A stretch of DNA of 64,000 bases. Source: Rhizobium freirei PRF 81. Its GTDB lineage: Bacteria; Pseudomonadota; Alphaproteobacteria; Rhizobiales; Rhizobiaceae. Made by a program: the position numbers and the translations under genes. The notes beneath the pieces are model-generated. The model was given only the letters and a program-made list of their open reading frames with translations. It did no database searches and was not told the origin of the DNA. This document shows positions 17,260-26,461 of this stretch, one piece after another. The stretch is taken from NCBI RefSeq assembly GCF_000359745.1, contig NZ_AQHN01000084.1:434001-498000 (forward strand). Direction: 5' to 3'. Numbering within the stretch: position 1 is the stretch's first letter; the number at the start of each line of letters is the position of its first letter.

Positions 17260-17931
17260 TCACTCAAATCCGGGCTCGGTCTTGCTTGCGCCCGAATGGG
17301 GTGATCTGGCGCCCGGCTCATCCACATTCCGTTCCAGTCCACGAATATGGGCACCAAGCAGGTTTACCGCCCGGTGGATGTCACGCCGCCGAAGTGCGCC
17401 GACGATCTGCCGGTGAGCATAGCTGGAATCCGGTTGCAGGTCCGTCGAACGGGCCGCCGAGAAGATGATGCGGGAATTGGCAAGCTGGAGGTCGTCCAGC
17501 ATGGACAAGAGTCTCGGCATTTTGCAGGGCGCAACCAGCGCCCTGTGAAAGGCGCGATTGGCCTTTTCCCATTCGGCCATGGTCTTCGCCTGCTCCCCCT
17601 CGGCGAGCGCCTGCTCGATTTTTTCAAAGTTTGCCGCGTTCATCCGGGCGGCCGCCAGCCTGAAAGCCAGCGTTTCCAAGGCCGCGCGGATTTCCACGAT
17701 TTCGCGGATCGATGCGGGGTCCAGCGGAGCGACGCGCATGCCTCGACGCGGTTCGCTCGTCGCCAGGCCCTGGGCGCGCAAGAGCTGGAGAGCTTCGCGA
17801 GCCGGGACGTGGCTCGCCTCGAATTCCTCGGCGATCCGGTCCTGGCGAAGAGGGGTTCCGGGGAGAAGTTCGCCTGAGACGATGCGCTCTCCGATGACAT
17901 GGGCAATGCGCTCTGCGACTGTTTCTGCCAT
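17260..17931 (-). CDS. bioR: GntR-family regulator divergent from bioB, probably BioR
   Basis: A 223-residue regulator with an N-terminal winged helix (QDRIAEEFEASHVPAREALQLL) and an FCD-type helical C-terminus. The ATG of MAETVAER is preferred because AGGA lies 7 nt before it; an ATG two codons earlier has AGG only 2 nt away. It is divergent from the biotin operon and flanked by two copies of a 15-bp operator-like sequence. In alphaproteobacteria the biotin repressor BioR is a GntR protein often found beside bioBFDAZ, so BioR is the best call. The motif here is not an exact copy of the published BioR box as I recall it, so the name rests mainly on location. Confidence 0.65.
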   Translation of the reverse strand: MAETVAERIAHVIGERIVSGELLPGTPLRQDRIAEEFEASHVPAREALQLLRAQGLATSEPRRGMRVAPLDPASIREIVEIRAALETLAFRLAAARMNAANFEKIEQALAEGEQAKTMAEWEKANRAFHRALVAPCKMPRLLSMLDDLQLANSRIIFSAARSTDLQPDSSYAHRQIVGALRRRDIHRAVNLLGAHIRGLERNVDEPGARSPHSGASKTEPGFE

Positions 17932-17941
17932 TCTCATATCC

Positions 17942-17956
17942 TAGATAATCTATGAT
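17942..17956 (+). promoter_or_regulatory. Candidate BioR operator, copy 1
   Basis: TAGATAATCTATGAT; the core TAGAT-A-ATCTA is a perfect dyad. It lies directly upstream of the GntR start codon, so occupancy would block its own transcription or translation initiation. Confidence 0.6.
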
Positions 17957-18010
17957 AATACTGCTTGATCTCAATTGCGAGATGCCAATAACCTCGAAGG
18001 TGGCAGCATA

Positions 18011-18025
18011 ATCATAGATTATCTA
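18011..18025 (-). promoter_or_regulatory. Candidate BioR operator, copy 2
   Basis: ATCATAGATTATCTA, the exact reverse complement of copy 1 and 56 bp upstream of bioB. The dyad core extends to ATAGAT-T-ATCTAT. Two inverted 15-bp identical sites in a 149-bp divergent spacer are unlikely by chance. Confidence 0.6.
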
Positions 18026-18080
18026 TTATTCAAGTGCCTGATGGAGTGCTGCCCTTGGACCATCGCGCCAGGAGAGTGCC

Positions 18081-19076
18081 ATGCAGAACGCTGACCCAGC
18101 ACCAGGGACCACCGAGCATACCGAACGCGAAAAATGGACGTCTGACGCAGCCCGCGATCTCTACGAGCTGCCGTTCAACGACCTGCTGTTTCGCGCGCAT
18201 AGCGTCCATCGGGAAAATTTCGATCCCAATCTCGTTCAGCTCAGCAAGTTGCTCAACATCAAGACGGGCGGCTGTCCCGAGGATTGCGGCTATTGCAGCC
18301 AGTCCGCCTTCCACAACTCCAATGTGAAGGCCACGAAGCTCATGGATACCGCAACGGTGATCGCCGAGGCCAAGAAGGCAAAACAGGAAGGGGCGACGCG
18401 CTATTGCATGGGTGCCGCCTGGAGCAGCCCAAAGCCGCGCGACGAAGCGGCGATCGTCTCGATGATCGAGGGCGTGAAGGCTCTCGGCCTTGAAACCTGC
18501 ATGACGCTCGGAATGCTGTCGGACCAGCAGGCCCGCACTTTCGCCGAGGCCGGGCTGGATTATTACAATCACAATATCGATACGTCCGAACGGTTCTACC
18601 CGCAGGTTGTCACCACCAGAACTTTCGACGACCGGCTGGAGACGCTCGCCCATGTTCGCCAAGCGGGGATCAAGGTCTGTAGCGGCGGCATTTTGGGTCT
18701 GGGCGAAGAGGTCGGCGACCGGATCGACATGCTGCTCACCCTGGCAAATCTGCCCGAGCCCCCGGAAAGCGTGCCGATCAACATGCTGATCCCGATGCCC
18801 GGCTCCAAGATGGCCGCGGCTGCTCCCGTCGATGTCATCGACTTCGTTCGCATCATTGCTCTCGCCCGGCTGATGATGCCGCAATCCCATGTCCGCCTCA
18901 CGGCGGGACGGGCATCGATGAGCGACGAGATGCAAGCCCTTTGCTTCTTTGCCGGCGCCAACTCGATCTTCATCGGCGATACGCTGCTGACGGCGGCCAA
19001 CCCTGGCGAAGATCGCGACAGCAGCCTGCTGCGCCGCCTGCGTCTTACGCCGGCAACGCTGGAGATGCGCGAATGA
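18081..19076 (+). CDS. bioB: Biotin synthase
   Basis: A 331-residue radical-SAM enzyme inserting sulfur into dethiobiotin, the last step of biotin synthesis. The SAM-cluster motif CPEDCGYC lies at about residues 71-78, and Cys residues for the [2Fe-2S] cluster follow (YCMGAAW, TCMTLG). The motif GLGE and the C-terminal IFIGDTLLT are typical. AGGAGAG precedes the ATG. It is the first gene of bioBFDAZ, where all genes overlap by 4 bp, so the five are co-translated. Confidence 0.96.
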   Translation: MQNADPAPGTTEHTEREKWTSDAARDLYELPFNDLLFRAHSVHRENFDPNLVQLSKLLNIKTGGCPEDCGYCSQSAFHNSNVKATKLMDTATVIAEAKKAKQEGATRYCMGAAWSSPKPRDEAAIVSMIEGVKALGLETCMTLGMLSDQQARTFAEAGLDYYNHNIDTSERFYPQVVTTRTFDDRLETLAHVRQAGIKVCSGGILGLGEEVGDRIDMLLTLANLPEPPESVPINMLIPMPGSKMAAAAPVDVIDFVRIIALARLMMPQSHVRLTAGRASMSDEMQALCFFAGANSIFIGDTLLTAANPGEDRDSSLLRRLRLTPATLEMRE

Positions 19077-20218
19077 GCGCCGGTCTGCTCGATCTCTATG
19101 ATGTGAAGCTGCAAAAGCTTCGCCAGAGAGGGCGTCAGCGGGAGCTCAGCCGGGACATCGGATCGGACTTCACCTCCAACGACTATCTTGGCCTCGCCTC
19201 ATCGCCTCGCATGCGGGCGGCCGTGATCGCCGCTCTCGAGCGTGGCGTGCCGGTCGGTGCCGGCGGCTCGCGCCTGCTGCGCGGCAATCATGCCGAGCAC
19301 GAGATGCTTGAGGAGGAGGCCGCCGCCTTTTTCGGCTGCGAGCGAATGCTCTATTTCGGCGGCGGTTACGCCGCCAATCTCGCAATTCTTTCGACCCTGC
19401 CTCAGCGCGGCGATCTGATCGTCCATGATGCCCTGGTCCATGCGAGCGCCCATGACGGGATCGGGGCGGGACGGGCGGCCGCCGTTTCGGTCGTGCACAA
19501 TGATGCCGCCGCCGTCGAGGATGCCATCCGTTCTTGGCGCCGGAGCGGCGGCAAGGGCGTGCCCTGGATCGTCGCCGAGAGCCTCTACTCGATGGATGGC
19601 GACCGTGCGCCGTTGGGCGACTTGGTCGAGATCGCGGACCGCAACGAAGGCTTCCTCTATATCGACGAGGCGCATGGAACCGGAGTTCATGGCAAAGGTG
19701 GGCGGGGCTACGCCGCCGATCTGGAAGGCCGGGACAATGTCATCGTCCTGCATACCTGTGGAAAGGCCTTGGGAGCCGCCGGCGCACTGGTCGGAGCAAG
19801 CCGCACGATTTGCGACTATCTCGTCAATCGGGCGCGCGCTTTCATCTATGCGACCGCGCCATCGCCGTTGCAGGCGGCAGGCGTCCGCGAGGCACTGGCT
19901 ATCCTTGCAGACGAGCCTCAACGGCGCGAAACGCTGCATAATCTCGTCGCATTCGCCAACAGCCAATTTGCCGAGCGTCTAGGTCTGGCCGGAACCGGCA
20001 CGCAGATCCTTCCGGTTATTATCGGCGAAAACGGCCGCACGATGCTCGTTGCCGAGCGCATGCGCGCCAGCGGCTTCGATATCCGCGCGATCCGGCCCCC
20101 CACTGTTCCGGCCGGTACGGCGCGTCTGCGCATCACAATCACGACCAACGTCGACAGGCCGACGATCGCAGCCATGGTAGACCGGCTAGCAGAACTCCTG
20201 ACGACGGAGGCTTCATGA
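19073..20218 (+). CDS. bioF: 8-amino-7-oxononanoate synthase
   Basis: A 381-residue PLP enzyme condensing pimeloyl-ACP with L-alanine. Landmarks are DEAHGTGVHG (PLP Asp/His) and the Schiff-base Lys in HTCGKALGAAG. The ATG overlaps the bioB stop in an ATGA. Length and motifs match the alpha-oxoamine synthase family. Confidence 0.94.
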   Translation: MSAGLLDLYDVKLQKLRQRGRQRELSRDIGSDFTSNDYLGLASSPRMRAAVIAALERGVPVGAGGSRLLRGNHAEHEMLEEEAAAFFGCERMLYFGGGYAANLAILSTLPQRGDLIVHDALVHASAHDGIGAGRAAAVSVVHNDAAAVEDAIRSWRRSGGKGVPWIVAESLYSMDGDRAPLGDLVEIADRNEGFLYIDEAHGTGVHGKGGRGYAADLEGRDNVIVLHTCGKALGAAGALVGASRTICDYLVNRARAFIYATAPSPLQAAGVREALAILADEPQRRETLHNLVAFANSQFAERLGLAGTGTQILPVIIGENGRTMLVAERMRASGFDIRAIRPPTVPAGTARLRITITTNVDRPTIAAMVDRLAELLTTEAS

Positions 20219-20853
20219 GAAACAGTCTCGTCGTAACGGGAACGGATACCGGCATTGGCAAGACGGTGTTCTCGGCTGCGCTCGTGGATGCCCTCGGCGC
20301 CTGCTACTGGAAGCCGGTGCAATCGGGTCTGGAGGACGAGACCGATAGCGAAACGGTCGCCATGCTTGGGCAGATCCCCCAGCAGCGCATTCTAAGAGAG
20401 GCATGGCGCCTGCGCACGCCGGCCTCACCGCATCTGTCGGCGCAAATCGACGGGGTTGCGATAGACCCCGACATGCTGACACCACCGCCCACGCCATCGC
20501 TCTTGGTGATCGAGGGCGCTGGAGGGCTGCTCGTGCCCCTGACCTCGAAATGCACCTTTGCCGATGTATTTGCGCGCTGGCGCTATCCGGTCATTCTTTG
20601 CGCCCGCACCGAACTCGGCACCATCAATCACACATTGCTTTCGCTTGAGGCGATGCGGCGGCGCGAGATACCCATTCTCGGCGTCGCCTTCATCGGTAAC
20701 GACCGCCCCGACACGATGAAGATCATCGGGGAGATGGGCGGTGCTCCGATCCTCGGCCGTCTACCGCATCTTGATCCTTTGACCTCTGCCGCCTTGCGCG
20801 CCGCCTTTGCCGATCACTTCGATCTTTCCGTTTTCCGCGAGGTTTTCGCATGA
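20215..20853 (+). CDS. bioD: Dethiobiotin synthetase
   Basis: A 212-residue ATP-dependent carboxylase closing the ureido ring of biotin. The N-terminal P-loop is GTDTGIGKT (about 8-16), with YWKPVQSG and the EGAGGLLVPL motif following in family order. GGAGG lies before the ATG, which overlaps the bioF stop (ATGA). It is slightly short but complete. Confidence 0.94.
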   Translation: MRNSLVVTGTDTGIGKTVFSAALVDALGACYWKPVQSGLEDETDSETVAMLGQIPQQRILREAWRLRTPASPHLSAQIDGVAIDPDMLTPPPTPSLLVIEGAGGLLVPLTSKCTFADVFARWRYPVILCARTELGTINHTLLSLEAMRRREIPILGVAFIGNDRPDTMKIIGEMGGAPILGRLPHLDPLTSAALRAAFADHFDLSVFREVFA

Positions 20854-22130
20854 CCAGTGGCCACGCTTCCTCGCCGATTTGGCATCCCTTCACGCAGCAT
20901 CAGCTTGATCCGGTGTTCAAGAAGATCGTCCGGACCGAAGGAGCCTATCTGTTCGATCATGACGGTCGCTCGATCCTCGACGCCATCTCCTCATGGTGGG
21001 TCATCACCCATGGGCATCGCCATCCCGTTATCATGCAGGCAATAGGGAGCGCGCTCGAGCAGCTCGACCAGATTATCTTCGCGGAATACAGCCATGAGGC
21101 GGCGGAGAGGCTGGCAAGGAGGCTCATCGAGCTGGCACCGCCGGGATTGTCGCATGTTTTCTTCTCGGACAGCGGATCGACGGCTGTCGAAGTCGCACTG
21201 AAAATGGCGCTTGGCCTGTTTCACAACCGCGGCGTCCCGCGTTCCCGCATCGTCGTCATGGAGCATAGCTATCACGGCGATACGATCGGTACGATGTCGA
21301 TCGGCGCCCGAGGCGTGTTCAATGCCGCCTATGAACCCCTGCTGTTCGACGTCGCGAGCATTCCCTTCCCAGTGCCCGGTCGAGAGCAGGAGACGCTCGA
21401 CGCACTCGAAGCATACTGCCGAACCGGAGATGTTGCCGCCTTTATCGTCGAGCCGCTGGTGCTCGGCGCCGGCGGAATGAAGATGTATCCGCCCCATCTG
21501 TTGACGGAGTTTCGACGGATCACCGCACGCCATGAGACGCTGCTGATTGCCGATGAGGTCATGACGGGCTGGGGCCGGACCGGAACGCTATTTGCTTGCG
21601 AGCAGTCGGGCGTCACACCGGACATCCTGTGCCTGTCCAAGGGGATAACCGGCGGTGCGCTGCCGCTGGCGGTGACGCTGTGCATCCCGGAAATCTTCGA
21701 GGCTCATCTCTCCGAAGATCGTGGTCGCATGTTCTTTCACTCCAGTTCATACACGGCCAACCCGATCGCTTGCGCGGCGGCGGTTGCCAATCTTGACATC
21801 TGGCGGGATGAACCGGTCCTGCCGCGGATTGAGAATATCGAAGCCATGCATCGCGACTGGCTCTCCCAATTTCAGTCCGATCCGCGTTTTGCCGCCGTCC
21901 GGCAGCAGGGCACGATCGCGGCGCTCGATCTTGCCGTGGAAACAAAAGGCTATCTCTCGGAAGTAGGTCCGAAATTGCGTGCCTTTTTCCGTGAAAGGGA
22001 TCTCCTCATCCGTCCTCTCGGCAACGTTATCTATCTGATGCCGCCCTATTGTGTGACGGCACATGACTTGCAGCGAGCCTACGAGGCCATTGATGAGGCG
22101 GCCGATTTCATCGGCGCGGCCGCGTCATGA
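20850..22130 (+). CDS. bioA: Adenosylmethionine-8-amino-7-oxononanoate aminotransferase
   Basis: A 426-residue class III aminotransferase that makes 7,8-diaminopelargonate using SAM as amino donor. Diagnostic features are IWHPFTQH near the N-terminus, the substrate-side SSWW (residues about 47-50), HSYHGDTIG and the PLP Lys in CLSKGITGG. The start overlaps bioD by 4 bp. Confidence 0.94.
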   Translation: MTSGHASSPIWHPFTQHQLDPVFKKIVRTEGAYLFDHDGRSILDAISSWWVITHGHRHPVIMQAIGSALEQLDQIIFAEYSHEAAERLARRLIELAPPGLSHVFFSDSGSTAVEVALKMALGLFHNRGVPRSRIVVMEHSYHGDTIGTMSIGARGVFNAAYEPLLFDVASIPFPVPGREQETLDALEAYCRTGDVAAFIVEPLVLGAGGMKMYPPHLLTEFRRITARHETLLIADEVMTGWGRTGTLFACEQSGVTPDILCLSKGITGGALPLAVTLCIPEIFEAHLSEDRGRMFFHSSSYTANPIACAAAVANLDIWRDEPVLPRIENIEAMHRDWLSQFQSDPRFAAVRQQGTIAALDLAVETKGYLSEVGPKLRAFFRERDLLIRPLGNVIYLMPPYCVTAHDLQRAYEAIDEAADFIGAAAS

Positions 22131-23125
22131 GCACCGTGTCGAGCAGGATCGCAGGCCTCGGTCACTATGTTCCCGAACGCCGCATCGACAATGCCGAGAT
22201 CGAGGGGTGGTTGGGCCTGGAGGCGGGCTGGATCGAGCGAAGAACCGGCATACGCAAACGGCATTGGGCGGCACCCGGCGAAACCTTGACCGATATGGCG
22301 GCCCATGCCGGATCCATGGCGCTCGATCACGCCGGTATCGATCGTACGACGGTCGCATTGACGCTGCTGGCGACGTCCACGCCCGACCATCTGCTGCCGC
22401 CATCCGCACCTCTGCTGACGCACAAGCTGGGCCTTTCGGCCTCGGGCGCCATCGATCTCGCGGGCGCCTGTTCCGGCTTCCTTTATGCGTTGACGCTGGC
22501 GGATGGCTTCGTGCGAAGTCAGAGGAGGCCTGTCCTCGTGGTCGCCGCCAACATCCTGAGCCGGCGCGTCAACATGAAGGAGCGGGCAAGCGCCGTGGTC
22601 TTTGCAGACGCCGCCGGCGCAGTGGTTCTGGTGCCTTCCGCCGATCCGCAATCGGGCATTGTCGGCGTCGATCTCGTGTCGGAGGGCGCCGGTTACGATC
22701 TCATTTCCATTCCAGCCGGCGGCAGCGCCCATCCCTTTCATGCCGGCATGGACCCGGATCTGTTGACGATGACGATGCGGGACGGCAGGGCCGTCTTTAC
22801 GAAAGCCGTTCACATGATGAGCCAATCCGCCGGCCGGGCCTTAGCACAGGCCGGATGCTTGCCGGAGGGCATCGACCGTTTCATACCGCATCAGGCGAAT
22901 ATCCGTATCATCGAGGCCGTCTGCGAGCAGCTGGCGATTCCTGTCGAGCGGGCGGTCAGCACCATCGGCGATTTTGGAAACTCCTCGGCCGCAACGATCC
23001 CGCTCTCCCTGTCCCTGGAAAATCGAAGGCAGCCCTTCGCTCCCGGTGAGCAGTTGCTTTTTTCCGCCGCAGGTGCGGGAATGACAGGTGGAGCAATTGT
23101 CTTTCGAATGGGTAGCGCGGCATAA
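22127..23125 (+). CDS. bioZ: BioZ, 3-oxopimeloyl-ACP synthase (FabH-like)
   Basis: A 332-residue beta-ketoacyl-ACP synthase III homologue. The catalytic triad is visible: Cys in AGACSGFLYAL, His in FIPHQANIR and Asn in FGNSSAATIP. In alphaproteobacteria BioZ condenses glutaryl-CoA with malonyl-ACP to start the pimeloyl moiety, replacing BioC/BioH, neither of which is present here. Its place as the last gene of bioBFDAZ distinguishes it from housekeeping fabH. Confidence 0.92.
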   Translation: MSTVSSRIAGLGHYVPERRIDNAEIEGWLGLEAGWIERRTGIRKRHWAAPGETLTDMAAHAGSMALDHAGIDRTTVALTLLATSTPDHLLPPSAPLLTHKLGLSASGAIDLAGACSGFLYALTLADGFVRSQRRPVLVVAANILSRRVNMKERASAVVFADAAGAVVLVPSADPQSGIVGVDLVSEGAGYDLISIPAGGSAHPFHAGMDPDLLTMTMRDGRAVFTKAVHMMSQSAGRALAQAGCLPEGIDRFIPHQANIRIIEAVCEQLAIPVERAVSTIGDFGNSSAATIPLSLSLENRRQPFAPGEQLLFSAAGAGMTGGAIVFRMGSAA

Positions 23126-23347
23126 AATGCAGGGCAACGCAGGCTAACCGTGACTGAAAAGAAATAGTTGCGATACGCCGAAAGAGGCAAGTCTCCATGC
23201 TGGGTGCAACGGGATATCTGCTGCGGTCACTTTTTTGAGCCCAGCGAAAAATATTTCGGTCGGAATGTCGATCCGGACCATAGCCGTTCGTCATCGACGT
23301 CCCTTCTTTGAAGGAGCAGAAACCTAAACAGGCAAATTGAGGAGCTT

Positions 23348-23710
23348 ATGATGAAATACATGGCTTTGATCTATTCTGCGCCCGACTCGTCGCCGAATTT
23401 CGGTACGCCTGAATTCGGCTCGTTGATGTCGGCTTACCAGGCGGTAACCGAGCGCTTCGCCAAGGATGGCGTTCTGGTTGCGGGTGATGCGCTCGAAGCA
23501 CCCTCGACGGCAACGACGGTAAGCGTCCGCAACGGCCGGACAGAGACGTTGGACGGTCCGTTCGCCGAGTCCAAAGAACAGCTCGGCGGCTTCTACATCT
23601 TCGATTGTGCTAACCTCGACGACGCGATCCGCTACGCTGCGATGATCCCTACTGCGACCTATGGCCGTGTCGAAGTACGTCCTATTCGGAACCTTGCGAA
23701 CATGCTCTGA
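23348..23710 (+). CDS. YCII-related (DGPF) protein, partner of ECF42 sigma factor
   Basis: A 120-residue dimeric alpha/beta-barrel-type protein with the hallmark DGPFAESKEQLGGFYIFD (about 69-86). Proteins of this DGPF group are habitually encoded beside ECF42 sigma factors, as here: the sigma gene starts on the last base of this stop codon (TGATG). It may be a target or modulator of the sigma factor; the molecular role is unsettled. GAGGAGCTT precedes the ATG. Confidence 0.82.
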   Translation: MMKYMALIYSAPDSSPNFGTPEFGSLMSAYQAVTERFAKDGVLVAGDALEAPSTATTVSVRNGRTETLDGPFAESKEQLGGFYIFDCANLDDAIRYAAMIPTATYGRVEVRPIRNLANML

Positions 23711-24957
23711 TGGTCAATGCCCCAGCAGCCGTCCAAACGGCGAACGAGATCGACAGGCTCATCCGTACCGACGGTGGCCGGCTGCTGGCGTGCTTGATTG
23801 CGAGGCTGAGGGATTTCCAACTTGCCGAGGACTGTCTTCAGGATGCGCTGGAATCGGCTTTGATCCACTGGGGTCGCAATGGTCTACCGCGCTCGCCGGA
23901 GGCATGGCTGATGCGCACGGCGCAGCGCAAGGCAATAGACCGTATCCGCAAGGCAGCCAACTTCCGCGCCAAGTCGGACGAACTGGCGGCCCTGATCGCA
24001 CTCGACGGTGAAGATGCCGAGCCGCCGGAAGAAGCGGCCATTCCCGACGAGCGGCTTCGCCTCATCTTCACCTGCTGCCATCCGGCGCTTGACCGTAAAA
24101 CCAGTGTGGCGCTGACGCTGCGCTCCATTTCGGGCCTGACGACCGAGGAAATCGCCCGCGCCTTCATCGTCAGCACTGACGCCATGGCGCAACGCCTGGT
24201 GCGTGCGCGTCATAAGATATCCAAGGCGGGCATTCCCTACACCGTCGCGGGGCCTGAAAGCTGGAGCGAGCGGCTCGACGCCGTCCTCGCTGTCATCTAT
24301 CTCACCTTCAATGAGGGCTATGCCGCCTCGTCCGACCGGCATGTAAGGGTCGACCTCTGCGACGAGGCGATCCGGCTTTGCCGCATTCTCCTGACGCTCT
24401 GCCCGCATGAGGGCGAGATCGAGGGGTTGCTCGCCCTCATGCTTCTCCACCACTCCCGCGCAGCGACCCGCCTGGGCGATCTCGGCGAGATCATCCCTCT
24501 CGAATGTCAGGATCGGGCTGCATGGAGCCAGGCCATGATCGCGGAAGGCACATCGCTTCTCGAAAGGGCACTCAGGCGCGGGAGACCAGGCGTCTATCAG
24601 CTGCAGGCGGCAATCGCGGCCGTGCATGTGGAGGCGCCGTCGTTCCAGGAGACCGACTGGTGCGAGATTGCGCTGATCTACGACGCCCTGATTGCGGTCA
24701 AGCCGAACCCTGTATTCGAGCTGAACCGCATCGTTGCCTTGTCCTATGCCGAAGGTCCGGCGGTCGCGCTCGACCGGTTGGCAGCCATCGCCGGCCTGCT
24801 CGCCGAATATCAGCCCTATCACGCGGTCAGGGCCGATATCCTTGCCCGGCTCGGCAAAGACGACCTTGCACGCATGGCCTACGAGAAAGCGATAGAGCTT
24901 TCGGGCACGGAGGCCGAACGCAACTTTCTTGGCGATCGGATGGCGCGGCTGGCGTGA
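23710..24957 (+). CDS. ECF sigma factor, ECF42 type, with C-terminal extension
   Basis: A 415-residue RNA polymerase sigma factor. Region sigma2 is near residues 10-80 (LRDFQLAEDCLQDALESAL) and sigma4 near 115-170 (SGLTTEEIARAFIVSTDAMAQRLVRAR). The remaining 240 residues form the helical, TPR-like extension of ECF42 factors (LTFNEGYAAS..., AAIAAVHVEA), which replaces a classical anti-sigma factor. It is about twice the length of a normal ECF sigma factor. It is coupled to the DGPF gene upstream, and no anti-sigma gene lies nearby. The inducing signal is unknown. Confidence 0.88.
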   Translation: MVNAPAAVQTANEIDRLIRTDGGRLLACLIARLRDFQLAEDCLQDALESALIHWGRNGLPRSPEAWLMRTAQRKAIDRIRKAANFRAKSDELAALIALDGEDAEPPEEAAIPDERLRLIFTCCHPALDRKTSVALTLRSISGLTTEEIARAFIVSTDAMAQRLVRARHKISKAGIPYTVAGPESWSERLDAVLAVIYLTFNEGYAASSDRHVRVDLCDEAIRLCRILLTLCPHEGEIEGLLALMLLHHSRAATRLGDLGEIIPLECQDRAAWSQAMIAEGTSLLERALRRGRPGVYQLQAAIAAVHVEAPSFQETDWCEIALIYDALIAVKPNPVFELNRIVALSYAEGPAVALDRLAAIAGLLAEYQPYHAVRADILARLGKDDLARMAYEKAIELSGTEAERNFLGDRMARLA

Positions 24958-25350
24958 TGCCGATCCATCCGCCGGTGTTCATGTCGCGCAAGAGCTGCGC
25001 GATCGTAAAATCGGAGGGACCGCTTTGGCGATGCGGCCGAGAAACTAGCGAGGCCGGCAACACGCGTATTGAGACGACGGCCGAAGTTATCCTTGATCAA
25101 ACAGGGTTTACTTCAGCATTGACGGCTCGGATCGCGCCGATAAAAGCCAGTCGTCGATCGCAGATTTGCGGAACTGGGTAGCAAATGCCACCATGGTCTC
25201 GTGGCCAAGATGGCAGCCGGAATGTCCAAAAGCAGCCGTTGCGGCAATGCGCTCCCCCAGCAATCCCAGCATCGTGACGAAAGTAGAGTTGCAAATGCCG
25301 ATCCACCGGACCATTATTGCGCGACGTCGCGTTGCACAATGAGGAACGGC
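24958..25350. promoter_or_regulatory. Intergenic region upstream of lysR-type gene
   Basis: This 393-bp gap holds no gene I can defend. A 68-codon minus-strand frame (25108-25314) has ordinary codons but no ribosome-binding site or recognised domain. The clear signal is the 16-bp dyad at 25177-25192, nearly identical to one upstream of azoR. The downstream part should contain the lysR promoter. Confidence 0.4.
25177..25192. promoter_or_regulatory. 16-bp dyad shared with the azoR upstream region, copy 1
   Basis: GGTAGCA-AA-TGCCACC is a dyad with one mismatch, 158 bp upstream of the LysR start. Read on the other strand it differs at one base from 27935-27950. CCACGAGAC (minus strand, 25196-25204) lies beside it and also recurs near the second copy. 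Confidence 0.45.
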
Positions 25351-26331
25351 ATGCTGGATCTGGAGGACATTGCTGTGTTTGCAGAGGTCGCCGATGCGGG
25401 CGGGCTAACGCCGGCAGGGCGTCGTCTCGGAATGTCGAAATCGATATTGAGCCGTCGCCTCGCGAGGCTCGAAGAGTCGCTTGGCGTCACCCTGTTCGTG
25501 CGCACTACGCGCGGTGTCCAACTGACGGAAGAAGGCGCAAACTTCAAACCCTATGCCGAACGCATGATCGCGGATATGGCGGCGGCGCGCGACGCCATGA
25601 CCGGAACGGACGAACCAAGCGGAACACTGCGGATTGCTGCGCCTTTGTCGTTCGGGCAGTCGCATCTCGCGCCTCTTTTGGCCGAACTCGGCCTGCGCTA
25701 TCCGAAATTACGCATCCATGCCTTCTACAGCGATCGGCTCATCGATCTTGTCGGTGAACGCTTCGACGTCGGGATACGGATCGGCGCACTGCCGGACTCC
25801 ACCCTGCTGGCAACGCGGATTGCGCCGATTAGGAGCGGCGTCGTTGCCAGTCCCGCTTATGTCGAGGCGCACGGCACCCCTGAAACGCTGGATGACATCG
25901 GGCGACACCTTACGCTCGTTCATGCCGATCACCCATGGCGATTTCTGAACGGAGCAGATGTTGTCACCCTGCGCCCGCAAGGTCATTTCATGGCGGACAA
26001 CAGCCAGGCTTTGCTAACCGCCACCTTGGCGGGCCTCGGAATTGCGATGCTGCCGTCGTTCCTGATTGGTCCCGGCCTTCTGTCCGGCGAGTTGGTGCCC
26101 CTGCTTGAAGATTATCCTTGCCCGGAAGCGGGGCTCTATCTTGTGAGACCGCCGGTGGCGGGTGCGATGCCAACCAAGGTGAAGGTACTTGCGGATCTCC
26201 TTCAGGAACGTCTCGGTCGAGATGTTGAATGGGATGCATGCCAACGGCATCTTGAGACCAGGAAGACCCGGCGTTTGACAAGGGCTGTAACGGCGCCGAC
26301 ACCGCTCGATATGAGTGGTGCCAGCACCTGA
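25351..26331 (+). CDS. LysR-family transcriptional regulator
   Basis: A 326-residue regulator. The N-terminal winged helix (about 1-60; FAEVADAGGLTPAGRRLGMSKSILSRRLARLE) is followed by a periplasmic-binding-like effector domain. The ATG of MLDLEDIAVF is preferred because GAGGA lies 5 nt before it. It is convergent with the dsbA-like/azoR pair and shares a 16-bp dyad with the azoR upstream region, so it probably controls azoR in response to a quinone or electrophile, as other AzoR-linked LysR proteins do. Confidence 0.85.
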   Translation: MLDLEDIAVFAEVADAGGLTPAGRRLGMSKSILSRRLARLEESLGVTLFVRTTRGVQLTEEGANFKPYAERMIADMAAARDAMTGTDEPSGTLRIAAPLSFGQSHLAPLLAELGLRYPKLRIHAFYSDRLIDLVGERFDVGIRIGALPDSTLLATRIAPIRSGVVASPAYVEAHGTPETLDDIGRHLTLVHADHPWRFLNGADVVTLRPQGHFMADNSQALLTATLAGLGIAMLPSFLIGPGLLSGELVPLLEDYPCPEAGLYLVRPPVAGAMPTKVKVLADLLQERLGRDVEWDACQRHLETRKTRRLTRAVTAPTPLDMSGAST

Positions 26332-26461
26332 ACTCCGTCCTGCCACTGGCCGGATAGACCGGCAGTCACCTCCCGAAGACGCACCAGCACCCAGCTTGGG
26401 GGACAGGGCGTGATACGTCTTCGAGCATCATGGCGGCGACGCCGCCGTAATCATGCATTCG

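Noticed and set aside
25108..25314. A 68-codon minus-strand frame upstream of the LysR gene
   Set aside because: No ribosome-binding site or homology that I recognise, and the 16-bp dyad inside it reads better as a regulatory site. Kept only as part of the intergenic description.
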